Positions 1 to 12,102 of a stretch of DNA of 64,000 nucleotides are shown here, in pieces. This DNA is from Metarhizium brunneum (taxonomy: Eukaryota > Ascomycota > Sordariomycetes > Hypocreales > Clavicipitaceae), in assembly GCF_013426205.1 (NCBI RefSeq), contig NC_089425.1:2108001-2172000 (forward strand), read 5' to 3'. A program made the translations under genes and the position numbers. The notes below the pieces were generated by a model. That model was not told where the DNA came from and searched no databases. It saw nothing but the letters and a program-made list of their open reading frames with translations. How positions within the stretch are numbered: position 1 is the stretch's first letter; each line of letters opens with the position of its first letter.

Positions 1-2097
1 CTTCGCAGGTATGGTATGTTTTCGCTAAGGACCGGCAAACCAAGCCTTTGCCCAAGTTTGATTCGTAGCACCTTATTGTTCTTCTTTGGTAGGTCATCCA
101 TGTATACTATTAGTGTCGGCCACTTTACTTGCTGCAACGAGGAGCGTAGTGCGTTCTGAAGTCTTTTCAAGTCAACCCTGGGTTTACCAGGCGGTGTTAC
201 GAGCACCACAGCGGCAACCTCCTGAAGAACGTCATGTGATGCTGAGAATGCCATTACTTGGCTGACTTTGCCCTTGATGGGGGAGGTTGGTGATAGTGAC
301 GCGTTCATGATTGCATTTTCAACCTCAAAGGGCGAAATTATTTCTCCCCCGCGGTTAATAACTTCTTTGCTTCTTCCCGTAATGTAAAGGTAGTCGTCAC
401 TGTCCATGTAGCCCAAATCACCCGTATCAAACCACCCGTCAGTGTTAAACGAAGATTTATCGAACGAGCCGTCGGGCAGCAAATAGCCAGGGAAAACAGG
501 GTCACCTCGGACGCAAATCCTGCCAACCACCCCAGGGCCGACCTTGCAATCTGACAAGTCCAGTATAGTAAGCTCCGGGCCGATGCTGATGCCGGAAGTT
601 CCTTCTCGACCAGACTCAAGCTGAAGCGGTGGTGTTGATATTGGCATACATCTGAAACAAGGCATTAGCAACTTCTCTCTCAACTTTGCTCCATTATTTA
701 TTCGACTCGGAGGCAATGCGTTTCAGGTGAGCTCAGACAGGCCAGAACATACTCCGTCATCCCATAGCTTGGTAAAACAAGGCAGTTAAAGGTATCGCAA
801 AGTTGAGTGGCCAACGACGGCAAAAGTCCTCCTGCAGCGTTACATATGAGTCTAATTTTGCTCCTTTTCAGCGAGCCTGGTCGTTCAAGTGCCTGAGCGA
901 GAATGACGGAGTGTATAGAAGGAGACGCATAGTACCATGTTGGCTCCAGGGATTCCACAACATCCCAAAATAAATTCGGATCGAATGCAGTGCAGCAGAC
1001 CGTAGATCCTCCAGAAAATATAGGCGCAAGTATATTTCTGACTAATCCGCCGCTTTTGAATCGTTAGCCGCGGTATCAAAGTATCCGGCTTTGAATCCGG
1101 TAAAGTAAATCAACACTTACACATGATACAGGGGCATCATATTCAGGCATGTGTCTACTGGGCTCAGAGCCCAGGAATCCATGACAAATACCACTCCAGC
1201 AACTATCGAATGCAGTTTCATTGGAACGACCTTCTTCGTTCCGGATGTACCGCTAGTAAAAAGGATCAAGGCAATATCGTCAGGTGCATTTGGTCGTGGG
1301 CGTGTGTCGTGGGGCTTCAAAACATGTCCGGCAGTATTGAGAATACGAATGTCATCACGATTATTCCAGTCAACGACGAAAATTTCTATATTTTCGTCAC
1401 TGGCCCATTCATCTCCTAGCTGTAACTTCTCGTAGTCCTGTGAGCTGGTCAAGATGACCTTTGCACCTGACTGTAGCACGTCGGCTCGAAATTGCTCTAT
1501 CCCAGCCATTGGGTTGATCGGGGCAGCAGTGTGATAGGTAGTGACGGCGATGCATGTTGCCGCCAGAAGCGGTCCATTGGGAAGGGCAATAGCAACAACC
1601 GGTTTCCGTTCCGCAGGGCCGACAGCCAGGGGGAAAGTTGCGACAAAGTCATGCAACCCTTTATGTGTAATAAATTGGTCTGGATTCGTTGCTCGCAGCG
1701 CTGGACGTGAATCGTGACAAATAAAATCCAACAATGACCCGTATGAGTCTTTAATCATCGCCGATATCGTTTGCCTAAACTTCGCAACCTCTCTTGCAGG
1801 ATTTGACTTGAGTTGTTTAGGTAGGAGCTTCGAGAGTCTTGCATAACATCGTATAAGTGGTATCGTGGGCCATGGACCAGGCACCTGTGTTAGTAGAGCG
1901 TGCAAGAGGTGCAAAGAACGTTCAGCTTGCTCAACAGTATCCGGAATCGATGCCAAAATGTCCCCCTTGTCCCATTGGCAACCGTCCAGACTACCTTCCA
2001 GACTTCCAAGCAGTCCACTCTTCAAAACTTCTAGAGACGGGACCTTGGATAAGTGCTTCACGGCCGGCAGTCCCTCGAGGGGCAATTTCTGGGCCAT
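1..2097 (-). CDS. Adenylate-forming enzyme (acyl-CoA synthetase / NRPS-like A domain), 3' end beyond window
   Basis: Activates a carboxylic acid with ATP as an acyl-adenylate; substrate unknown. Exons on the minus strand: 2097-1121, 1052-753 and 651 to the left edge, joined by GTAAGT and GTATGT introns of 68 and 101 bp. About 642 residues are visible and the frame is open at base 1. The core motifs are present in order: LFTSGTSGTKK (A3, near residue 270), MMPLYHVGGL, SYGMTE (A5, near 425), GWFDTGDLGY (A7), GRSKEVINRGGE (A8), and an A10-like PKKNNKVLR near the edge. About 100 residues with no recognised domain precede the A domain. An in-frame ATG at 2343 would add 82 cysteine-rich residues; I prefer 2097. 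What follows (carrier, thioesterase, reductase or nothing) is outside the window. Confidence 0.82.
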
Positions 2098-3672
2098 TTC
2101 CAGTGGCTTGGAATTGCAGGCTGTAGGTACAGTGTTGGTGAGCTCGTAGCTCTGTCTGAAACGGTTGCCGGCCAGAAGGGAAAGTGCTGTATTATGCTGG
2201 GTATGAACAACATCACTTTGAAGGAATCTTGAAGAGGCACATAAATTATTACACCTGCAGCGAATGGATTCTGCATCTTCGAATCTTTTGCAGTTGCACG
2301 ATGGATCGCGTGTCGGCACGATGAGCTCTGACAGCCCCAACACGAGGCATACCAGTCATAGTGTGGGAATCCTTTGGTCACATTCAATAGCCTTGCCGTA
2401 AAGAACGGGATGTGAAACGCCATGTTCTATCGCCAAATCTCAGGCCCAATCGCGCTACAAGCGCGTGTCCCGATCTTCTTCTTACTCAATACGAGCATCA
2501 TGGGTGCCTCCAATGGGGCGTAAGCGAAAGGGGAGGGGGGTGGTTCGTTTGTTTGTCTGTGTCGATGTTGACCGATAGTACAGCGGCTCAGTAATGGTAT
2601 CCAAGACATGTCTTTAGTTGGCCGAATCCCATCTAGCTCCTTTGAAGCAACATGATAGATGGTTGGCGCTGCCCTTCTGCGAAACCTCGTCCTAGCCCGC
2701 TCGTCCCTCTTAGTTAGTGGATGAAAAGGAACAGCGGCATAACTCAAACATATAGAGACATGTACGTACTCGCGTGGCAACATATTGACCAGTGTCGTCA
2801 TGATTTCGGCAGAGGATAGCGGCGAGGAACTTAATCAGAACATGTGCCATACTCGAATTTTAGCCACTAGCTCAGACATATCCGGCTTCTGTTCATGAAA
2901 AGCCAACCCACGAAGCACACGCAAGAGGAACACAACAGCAAGAATCCGCAAGGCTATGCGTGCGGGAAGATTGTCACTAATGCCGATTAGGAGTGCAAAA
3001 TATCACATTCCAGAGTCGGGAGGCCATTTGGAGTTGCCGGATGTGACTCGGCTTAGGAACGCAACCTCCACCTAGCGTCCTGGATTCGACAGGAATGGAA
3101 TGCGTGCCCTTACACCAAACCCACGACCCGTGCAGCACTCAAAACCAATTCGACGCCAACAACAAACATGCCTCCAATCCATGCCAATGCCCGACGCGAT
3201 CACCCAGATTAATAGATATCAAGTTCGGAATTTTCTTCCACCACGTGACAATACAGAGAGAGTACTGCGTACAGCAAAATTCGATAGCTTGATCTCACAA
3301 AATATGCTTGTCTTGTATTAGATCGTGTTTTTATACCCACACCTTCTGCCAGCCTGGCCTCAGCAAAATCATACCAGACTGTAAGTACCTACCTACCTAC
3401 ATACCTAGGTAGGTAGGTAGGTGCCTAGGGTAATAGGTGACAAGCCACCAGGAGCAGGCACCACCCGCGTGGGTACTACCTAGCTGGTAGTTTGCCGGAT
3501 TCGCTTTAAAGGCAGTATTCACAAAGCGGGAGATATGCAATTAAAGGGCTTAATAACTTAGTGACCAGTCTCCACGAAGCTGTGCTCCAACGACGTGTTG
3601 TCCCAACGATACTACACATTACAATAGTCCAAGAGCACTCCTCTCCCAGCCTGGGTGGCCAAGAGAATTACC
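2098..3672. other. Intergenic region, divergent promoter
   Basis: Lies between the left-edge enzyme (-) and the U1A-like gene (+). Short ORFs on both strands show no recognisable protein. One minus-strand frame beginning near 2423 is open for 121 codons but mostly overlaps the enzyme's 5' end in another frame. The only distinct element is the CCTAGGTA array at 3381-3430. Confidence 0.5.
3381..3430. repeat. CCTAGGTA/TACCTACC palindromic array
   Basis: Runs of TACC units on one side and GGTA units on the other meet at CCTAGG, so the block can fold on itself. It is one of several such intergenic blocks in the window. No coding potential. Confidence 0.85.
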
Positions 3673-4513
3673 ATGGCCTCAGATCAACCAATCTCCACGT
3701 CCGTGTCATTGCACTTCGACACGTAATGTGGGGGACACAAGCTAACCATGACGCAGAGTTTATGTACACAACCTCGAAGAAAGAGTCAAGATTCAACCCT
3801 TAACAGAATCTTTGAAGACCATCTTTTCCGAGTTTGGCGATATTGTCGATATTGTGGCGAAAAAAAACCTCAAAGCCAAGGGGCAAGCGTTCATAGTATT
3901 TAGCGATCCCGACAGTGCAAGAGATGCAATCGAAGAACTACAAGGATTTCAGCTTTTCGACAAGCCAATGAAACTATCCCTTGCCAAAACACGAAGTGAC
4001 AAATCGATAGAGATGAACTGTTCATTGGATGAGTTCGAAGCCCACAAGAGAAATCGCTTATCAGAAAAAGGTACGACGGGAATATCTTATCCCCAAATCT
4101 TTTCGCCCTAACCTCGCCTGCCAGAAAAACGTTTGGCCCTAGAGGCAGCCGATAGTGAACGACAACCTAAAAGAGGTGCTGGTTCTACCGCAGACAGCAG
4201 GCCGAGCAAGCTCTCCAGGCCATCAGGACTGAAGTCGACAGGACCCGCAACTTCCCAGGTAATACCGGATGAATACTTACCACCTAACAAAATCCTATTC
4301 TTGCAAAATATTCCAGAGGAATATGATGTCGACGCGCTAGGCGCGATATTTGGCAGGTTCGAGGGATTTCGTGAAATTAGACTCGTTCCTGGGCGTCGTG
4401 GTATCGCTTTTGTGGAATACGAGGCTGAGCAAGGCGCAATTGATGCAAAGGAGAACACATCTGGAATGAAGCTAGGAGATACTGCGATCAAAGTCACTTA
4501 TCAAAGACAGTAA
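3673..4513 (+). CDS. U1 snRNP A / U2 snRNP B''-type protein, two RRM domains
   Basis: Spliceosomal snRNA stem-loop binding protein acting in the nucleus. Exons 3673-3698, 3757-4070 and 4125-4513 give 242 residues. RRM1 has RNP2 VYVHNL and RNP1 KGQAFIVF. A basic linker follows, then RRM2 with KILFLQNI and RGIAFVEY, ending shortly after RRM2 as in the family. The first intron is modelled as 58 bp with donor GTCCGT and branch GCTAAC; a 34-bp alternative from 3723 keeps the same frame, adds eight residues and seems too short. Fungi often carry a single U1A/U2B''-like protein, so I do not choose between the two names. Its 3' end faces VMA8 145 bp away. Confidence 0.9.
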
Positions 4514-4658
4514 TCGTATCCGGGTACTGAGGCCTCATCTGTAGATGCGAGTTTTTAATCTACATTATATTTACTCAGTGTTTCCGTGACCAAGCAGGCC
4601 ACTTTAGGCAAAAGTGAAGGAGTTGCCCGAGGCTGGAGCATCGTCAAAAACTAGCAAC

Positions 4659-5760
4659 CTAAAAAATGACATCGTCCTCGTCCTCGCCGGCTAGAATATC
4701 TGTTGGGCCAGTCGCGTCGCTTTCGATTTTATCACCCACCTCCCTGCTACTGGACGCTTGACGCTTTGCCTTCATTTCCGCGTCTGCTGCTGCTGTGTCT
4801 CGCTGCTTTTTATTCGCCACCTAAGACCGCGAAAGTGGTCAATGCTACTCTCAAGGTGCTGAAATTATCTTTGCATTATGCCTACCTTCTTCAGTCGGTA
4901 AAATTCTTCTCGGTCAAGTTCATCGAGTTCAGAGTTTATATACTTGATAGTATTCTCGGTGCGAGGAATGATGACGTGTTCAATTGCATTTACTGTTACT
5001 CATTAGCTATGGCAGGCCATCATAAAGCACTTGCACTGTAAAAGCCTACCTCGCCTATTCACCACCTTGATGACTTCATCGAGGATGACGAACGCCGTTT
5101 GCAGGCTAGCAAGCTCTACGAGAGCTTCGACTGCTCGAGCATACGTCTCCCGGCAGCGCTGAACTTGCTGGCCTCCTTTGCCCAAGCCCGTTAGGCCAAA
5201 GTCATTATTTCCCTCTGTCATGTAGCTTTCGAATGCTGGGAGAAGGACACCGGATACATTGTCCTGCTTGGTCCGAACGCGAAACCGAGCCGACTTGGCT
5301 GATTCTTGAACTTGATATCCAATATCTCCCCCAACGGCGTATGTAACTTCCGCCAGGGAAAAGGCTGCGATTTGCATCACTCGTCCCATTTTACGCTTTG
5401 CTTCATCAATTCGTTTCGTTATTTCTGTAACAGTCTGGTCAGCCCACGATAGGCCCGCAGCGATCGCCTGGGGAGGAAATACCTCTAAAACGCCTACCAA
5501 AAATAGCGTCAGTTGAATCTTGATGTTCCGTGTCAAACTCTAGCACAGAACTGTTGTATTGCTTACTTGGTTAAAGCCTCGCTTTTCCGCTTCAGCAAAC
5601 TATGCCCTGTCTCGGCGCCTTTGAGCTTTGCTTTCATGATTCCCAGCGACTGCCGAGTCGGAAAGACGGCCTCGCGGTCCTACAGAGTTGTTAGAATCAG
5701 TTGAAGAAGATTCTTTTCTAGCTTTTTGGAACGGTGAAATAATACAGAAGCACCAGACAT
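4659..5760 (-). CDS. VMA8: V-type proton ATPase subunit D
   Basis: Central rotor-stalk subunit of the vacuolar H+-ATPase V1 sector, coupling ATP hydrolysis to proton pumping at the vacuole and other acidic membranes. Six exons: 5760-5746, 5679-5567, 5493-5483, 5424-5050, 4992-4886, 4820-4659, giving 260 residues. The third exon has only 11 nt and supplies part of the conserved KRFREI stretch; skipping it breaks the frame. Recognised from REAVFPTRQ near the N-terminus, RRAK-type helices around KRKMGRVMQ, and the long C-terminal coiled coil including VNAIEHVIIPR. The acidic tail ends DEDDVIF. It diverges from SYF1 across 424 bp. Confidence 0.95.
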
Positions 5761-6184
5761 GTTGAAAAGTGAAAAAAGAGCGAGCAAAAGCTACGTTGTG
5801 ATTAACAGACAATGTCAAACAAGATGCTTGCTTGCTCATGAGTGTCGACCGGTAGTGGACCTGCTTGCTCCGACTTGCTTGGTCTGGCAGGATGGATTAT
5901 GTCACTTGTAGGCCACCACTACGGAAAACTTAGCTGGTTAAGCGCATAATTCTCCACTTTAGGACATAAATTCGCATAAAGTATGGATAACTACTTAGGT
6001 GCCACCTGGTGCGCAGCATTGGAAGGATCAGCTGAATTTATGATCCTATTCAATCAGACCCTGACCTTGGCAGCACTGTTTTTTTAACCATGACAGCTTT
6101 ACCCAATCTTCGAGAAGTCGTCTAATGCTCAACATTCCTCAAGGGTCTACTTTGAGGGCTGCACATTGAGGGCGTAGCAACAAA
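5761..6184. promoter_or_regulatory. Bidirectional promoter region between VMA8 and SYF1
   Basis: 424 bp separate the two divergent start codons, so both promoters and leaders must lie here. A T-rich tract sits near 6079-6086. I could not identify a defined regulatory site. Confidence 0.45.
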
Positions 6185-8748
6185 ATGGCTGTTTCGGCTG
6201 AGATGAAGTCAACATCTCGTCTCCCCATCGTCGTGAGTACATTCTGCCCAGTCCCTTGGCACGTTTGTTCGCAGGATATTTCCGCTGACCAAGGCCAAGT
6301 CAAACGAGGATTTTATATACGAGCAAGACGTGGCAGGTGATCCAGCTAGCATTAAACCTTGGCTAGTCTACATCGATTTTAAATCTCGTCATGGCACACT
6401 TCCGCAACAAAACTTTGTCATGGCTCGTGCATGCGCCCAGTTGCCGCGATCATACAAGCTCTGGAAAATGGTAAGGTCCGAAATGTATCATGAAGACATT
6501 GAACTAACCATCGCAGTATCTCGCCTTCCGTACCGAGCATGTGTCAAAGTTAAACCCCGCTATCTTCGCATCCGAATACAATAAAGTCAACGCCTTGTTT
6601 GAAAAGGCACTTATACTTCTCAACAAAATGCCTCGAGTATGGGAAATGTATCTTCAGTTCCTCGTCAAACAGCCAGCAATCACTCTCGTAAGACGAACTT
6701 TCGACCGCGCGTTGAGGGCGCTACCAATCACGCAACATAATCGAATATGGGCCTTGTATGTACCATTCTCAAATGCTGCGTCAGGTGACACTGCAGTCAA
6801 AATTTGGCGGCGATATATTCAGGTGCATCCGGAGGAGGCAGAGGATTTCATCGAACTTCTAATCGAATCGGGTTTATATACCGAAGCCGCAATAAGCTAT
6901 GTCAACCTCCTCAACAACGTCCGATTCGCGAGCAAGACTGGGAAGGGCCACTACGAACTTTGGAGTGAAATGGTAGATCTTCTTGTAGACCATGCCTCGG
7001 AGATTGAGGTGAATTATGAATCGGGTATCGACGTTGAAAGTATCATCAGAAGCGGAATCGCTCGTTTTCCCGATCAGAGGGGCAAGCTTTGGGTGGGTCT
7101 AGCCACCTACTGGATCCGGAGAGGCAGTTTCGAGCGAGCACGAGATACTTTCGAACAGGGCATAACAACCGTTATGACAGTCCGCGACTTTGCGTTAATA
7201 TTCGATTCATACACCGAGTTCGAAGAGTCCATCATCAAGGCGCTTATGGAAAGCGTAACAAATCGGACCGACATGGGAGTGGAAGATGAAGATGCAGACT
7301 TCGAATTGGATGTGCGAATGATGCGGTTCGAGCATATAATGGATCGACGACCATTTTTAGTGAACGATGTGCTACTTCGCCAGAACCCAAATCTTGTCTC
7401 AGAGTGGGAGAAACGAGTTGCTCTGTGGGGGGGCAATAAACAAGAAGCTGTGCGCACATATGCGAATGCTATTGCTTCTATCCACCCTAAACGAGCCGTT
7501 GGCTCGTTTTATAAACTTTGGGCGAGCTATGCGCGCTTCTATGAACAAGGGGGGGATTTAAGGAACGCTCGCATAATCATGGAGAAAGCAGTCAAGGTTC
7601 CCTTCAAATCTGTTGCAGAGTTGGCTGACATGTGGATTGAGTGGGCAGAAATGGAACTTCGGAATGAGAAGTTTGATGAAGCCGTTCGAATCATGGCAAA
7701 AGCTGTCCAAGCCCCTAAGCGATCTACAGTCGACTACTTTGACGAGGCACTTTCAGCGCAACAAAGAGTTCATAAGAGCTGGAAACTTTGGGGTTTCTAC
7801 GTGGATCTCGTAGAAAGTGTCTCTACTTTGAGCGAAGTAAAACGAGTCTATGAACGCATTTTTGAACTTCGAATCGCAACACCACAGACGGTTGTCAACT
7901 ACGCAACTCTTTTAGAAGAGCACAAGTATTACGAGGAGTCATTCAAGATTTATGAGCGGGGCTTAGACTTATTCAGCTACCCAGTCGCCTTCGAGCTCTG
8001 GAATATGTACCTGGCGAAAGCGGTGAATCGGAAGATAGGTATTGAGCGGCTTCGAGATCTCTTCGAGCAAGCTGTCGAAGACTGCCCCCCGAAGTTTGCC
8101 AAGACCATTTACTTGATGTATGGAAACTTGGAAGAGGAGCGGGGTCTTGCACGACATGCCATGCGGATATATGAGAGAGCCACGAGGGCGGTCAGTGATG
8201 AAGACCGTGCGGATATGTTCAACTTCTACATTACCAAATCCGCTTCTAATTTTGGGTTGTCGTCTACTCGGCCCATCTATGAAAGGGCCATTTCCGCATT
8301 GCCGGATACCGAAGCTAAGGAGATGTGCCTCAAGTTTGCGGATATGGAGAAGCGATTAGGTGAGATTGACAGAGCGCGTGCAATTTACGGACATGCGTCA
8401 CAATTCTGCGACCCCCGAACAAATGCCGACTTTTGGGCGAGGTGGGAACAATTTGAGGTCCAACACGGCAACGAAGACACATTCAAGGAGATGTTGCGCA
8501 TCAAGAGAAGCGTCCAGGCTCAGTACAATACCGATGTCAACTTCATTGCATCACAGGCCCTCGCTCGGAGTCAGCGGGATTCAGATCATCGTGATCAACA
8601 CGCTGGTACCACGGCCGAACTTGTCAGGCAATCCTCGGCAATGCATGGCTTTGTGGCAGCGAGTAGTGGGCCTCCACCGGGGGTAACTGGTCAACAAGAT
8701 TCACCTGCAAATCCAGATGCGATTGATATAGACGGCCTTGATGATTAA
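6185..8748 (+). CDS. SYF1: Pre-mRNA-splicing factor SYF1 (XAB2 family, HAT repeats)
   Basis: Scaffold of the Prp19/NineTeen complex in the spliceosome. Helical half-a-TPR repeats fill almost all of the protein, seen as recurring W..Y..(F/L)E units such as LWKMYLAF, VWEMYLQFL and LWASYARFYE. Exons 6185-6232, 6294-6470 and 6517-8748 give 818 residues. The 46-bp second intron (GTAAGG) is secure because it restores KLWKMYLAFR. The first intron is less sure: the frame needs an AG at 6293 or 6299 rather than the CAG at 6274, so the first 16 residues are provisional. The C-terminus is acidic (DAIDIDGLDD). Plausibly nuclear. Confidence 0.93.
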
Positions 8749-10240
8749 TCTCCCGCGGATAAGCTATCTCTTATACTTCGTTTTACATCTCCACATCCCT
8801 CTGAGTTTGCTTTCGGCTCTCAGTAATCTGACGTTTTTTTTTTTTTTTCAGTCCCAGCCTTGAGGCTTGTACTGCGGAATTTATGTGTTATGTTCGTGTT
8901 ATTTGCCACGCTTCATCTCGGCGATTTTCGCGTGGTATTTTTCGGCATAGTTTCTGTCAATATGGCCGTCTCGGGAATTTGGCGTTGCATATATGGAGCC
9001 TTTGCGTTTTTGAAATCGGCTCGGGGGTACCTTGGAGGCATCTGTACAAATTTAGCATTTCTGTCGTTGCTGACGAAACGAGAGAGCTGGTGGTTTCGGT
9101 GTTGTCGTTTAGACATGGGGCAGTGGTATATTGTGACTTTGGTTATTCTGTGACTTGGGCCGTCTGTATTTTGCATGAACAGGTAATACGGACCCCATTC
9201 ATCACTGAGCCTTCGATCTTGTTTAACGTCTCCTGCAGCAGGTGATTCAGTCAACACCACCGGGGTGTTATCTGTTTGCTGCGATTGGGACTCCCGATGC
9301 TGGTTTTCCTGGTTCATTACTGCTTCACGCTTTGGGCGTTTGCATATTCCGGTGTGGTTGCCTTGTATTCGGTTGCGTGACCAAGATGTGGCATCCAAAG
9401 TGTCAGGAGCTTGTCAGTGTTGGTTTTATACCCACATTCTGGACAAGTACTGTGCAGCTGATGAGCCGATCTAGTCAATTTTATCCCTACCCCGCAGACT
9501 GGTGTGCCTATTCCAATATGGTTCGACCTATGGCATTATCTCTACGCGGACAGTGTAGTGTGGCCACTCTTGATGCATTGGCCAGGCAGTACCCATCCCT
9601 GACGTCATGGCTTGTGCCACTACTGTAATATTGGCTGGCATGGCATTTGGACGATGCCTGGCGTCAGAACTCGCGAGCTCTTGTTGACTTTTACCGAAGC
9701 TGCGGTGCGCCACCGAAGTTAGCGCCAATATCTACCTCCAGAGGCTGGTGTGGTTGGCCTGTGAAATATGCTTGAGAGTAATTCGTATGGCTGGTATGAT
9801 GTTTCAGCGACAGGACCCGTTGCAACTGTGTGTATGTATCAGCGTGCCTCTTATGCGATGCCAGATACTAGTTATAGCGGTATATTGTCAGCGGTATAGA
9901 CCCTAACATAGTTGATCTCGCCTACTTACTCAGCTAAGCTGACCGTGATTAAATAAATTAAACATAATATTGAACCACCCCCAACGATGGGAACAGAAAT
10001 AAACTGGACCGTCCACGCATCTGGCTACCCTAGACAATGCGACCAGACATGACTGATTGCTCAGGCGACCCACCACCGAAGGAGATGACCCCCAGCAACC
10101 AACAGCTTCTTAAACTTGAGCCCCAACCACCGCAAGCAATATTCGAGAAGTCGATACAATCCGCTACCCTGACAGACTGAGCTAATATTAGCCCCATGTA
10201 CATTTAAACAAACCCTGTCTCCAGAGGGGCGAACCCTTTT
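8749..10240. other. Long intergenic region with a 15-nt T tract and weak minus-strand coding signal
   Basis: A run of 15 T occurs at 8834-8848, just past SYF1. On the minus strand, 9398-8913 is open for 161 codons with polar, Gln/Asn-rich composition. Upstream, 9870-9690 is open in shifted frames with similar composition, but stops separate the pieces and I recognise no domain. The plus-strand ORFs here are hydrophobic mirror images and were not called. Confidence 0.4.
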
Positions 10241-12102
10241 ATGCTGCTACACATCGGCCGTCGACCGAGCTTCTGGCCCGGGATGAGCAAGAGAAAGCTT
10301 CACCAGTTCCTCTATGACAACCTCCCTGCCAAAATGGGGCCTGCTATACAGCTCAATGCGCAAGAGGACCGACTTCGACGGCTCCTCTTGGATGTATCTC
10401 AATCCATCAACGACTCTAAACTAACGGTACAACCCGTGGTTGTTCGCTGGGCTGGAGGTTGGGTTCGGGACAAGCTCCTGGGTATCGAATCCCATGATAT
10501 AGATGTTGCCATCAATGCGATGACTGGAATTCACTTTGCACAAAGAATGCGTGAGTACTGCAATACAGAAAAGGGGAGAAGAATACACGCAATCAAACCC
10601 GATGATATCGGCAATCTTCACAACGTCTCAAAGAACCCAGACAAATCGAAGCACCTAGAGACTGCCATGGTCCGTATTTTCGGCCTCGACTTGGATCTAG
10701 TAAATCTGAGAAAAGAGACATACGCGGAGGACAGTCGCAATCCGACCGTTGAATTTGGCACGGCCGAGGAAGATGCATTAAGACGGGATGCGACCATAAA
10801 CGCGTTTTTCTACAACATACACACTGAACAGATAGAAGATTTCATGGGTGGGATGCGTGATTTGACGGCTAAAGTCTTACGGACGCCTCTGAGCCCCTTG
10901 GAAACATTCAAAGACGATCCACTCCGCGTCTTACGGCTGGTGCGTTTCGCAAGTCGGCTGGGGTTCTCAATCGAAGAAGAGACCAAGAAGGTTATGGCAC
11001 ATCCCGAGGTCTTGGATGCCCTGCAAGTGAAAATCAGCCGAGAAAGGGTTGGTACAGAGCTCGAAAAAATGTTGAAAGGTAGGCAAAGGGCTTCACTCAC
11101 TGTAGCTCCCTTCACCGGCACTCAACTAGGCTCTCGGTGCGAGAACACAGTATCCGCCATGCCACGTCTGATATGCATATCTGAAGAAGCAACAAAATCA
11201 CTGACATGAGACCCAAGGAAATAACCCACGGTCTGCCCTGGAGTTCATTGACCAACTATGCTTGTATGACGCAATTTTTACAGATTCCTCTTCAAAATCC
11301 ACAGCAAGGCCAGACTCTTCACGATGGCACGTTGCCTACGAATGCCTTGATAGCCTTGTGCGAAAACGTAGTCCAGGCTCTCTCGGCGAACTCCTAATTA
11401 GGCCCGGTGAAGCCGCCAACTATGCAGCCTGGATTCTGGCCTCCCTCAGCCCCTGGATGGTTGTAGAACCCCCGCTCAACAACGTTCGGAAGGCAAATGT
11501 CTTACCTCCGCCAGCTGTGGCTGCCCGTGAAGGGTTCAAGGCACCGAATAAACTTGTGGACATAATAACAGGCAGCTACCAGAATCGACGAGAAATCATA
11601 CGCATGAAAACGTCAACGTGTAATGAGGAGGGGGCAGTTCTCGCAAGAGATACACTGGGCATGGCCATTCGTAGATGGGACTCTCATGGAGGACCATGGA
11701 CTCTCCAGGTACTGAGCGCTCTGCTCGTAGAGGCCATGGAAAGCCAGGATGCGTGGACGGAACTTGATGATAAAGGTGAGCAGAGTCGTGGGACAAGCTT
11801 TAATTATTGACCCAACATACCAACACTGATTTATATCAATAGGGAAGGATAATTTCATGGATGGGTGGCAGAAATTCCTCGGTCTAATCATTGAGCTTGA
11901 TGTATACGATGCTCCGGGCATGAAGAGGCTTCTTGACGGTCGCTCTTTAGCCCTGGCTCTTGGCGTGAAGCCTGGGAAATGGACAGGTCAAGCTCTGGAT
12001 TTATGTCTAGCGTGGCAACTTCGGAATCCTCATGAGACAGACCCAAAGGGCGCCATCGAAGAGATTCAACGACAGCGTGATGAGCTAGGTGTCCCTCGAT
12101 AG
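10241..12102 (+). CDS. CCA1: tRNA nucleotidyltransferase (CCA-adding enzyme)
   Basis: Adds and repairs the 3'-CCA of tRNAs. Class II signature: GGWVRD at 72-77, catalytic DID at 86-88, LRRDATINAFFYN, DPLRVLRLVRFASRLGF, and RERVGTELEKML. Exons 10241-11078, 11218-11775 and 11843-12102 give 551 residues; introns are 139 and 67 bp. The first Met opens a basic, acid-free stretch (MLLHIGRRPSFWPG) before a second Met at 10283, fitting a mitochondrial form from the first and a cytosolic/nuclear form from the second, as known for yeast CCA1. The gene lies between SYF1 and a Tti2-like gene on the same strand; no shared promoter is evident. Confidence 0.94.

Noticed and set aside
2427..2801. 124-codon minus-strand ORF upstream of the adenylate-forming enzyme
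   Set aside because: No recognisable motif, not joinable to the enzyme's frame with a convincing intron, and composition not protein-like.
3723..3756. 34-bp intron as the first intron of the U1A-like gene
   Set aside because: Shorter than usual fungal introns; the 58-bp alternative from 3699 uses the same acceptor and frame and gives the more typical ISTVYVHNLEE start.
8860..9628. Overlapping plus-strand ORFs (97, 120 and 128 codons) rich in Cys, Trp and Phe
   Set aside because: Composition is the mirror of a polar minus-strand frame, there is no domain, and starts and stops overlap inconsistently.
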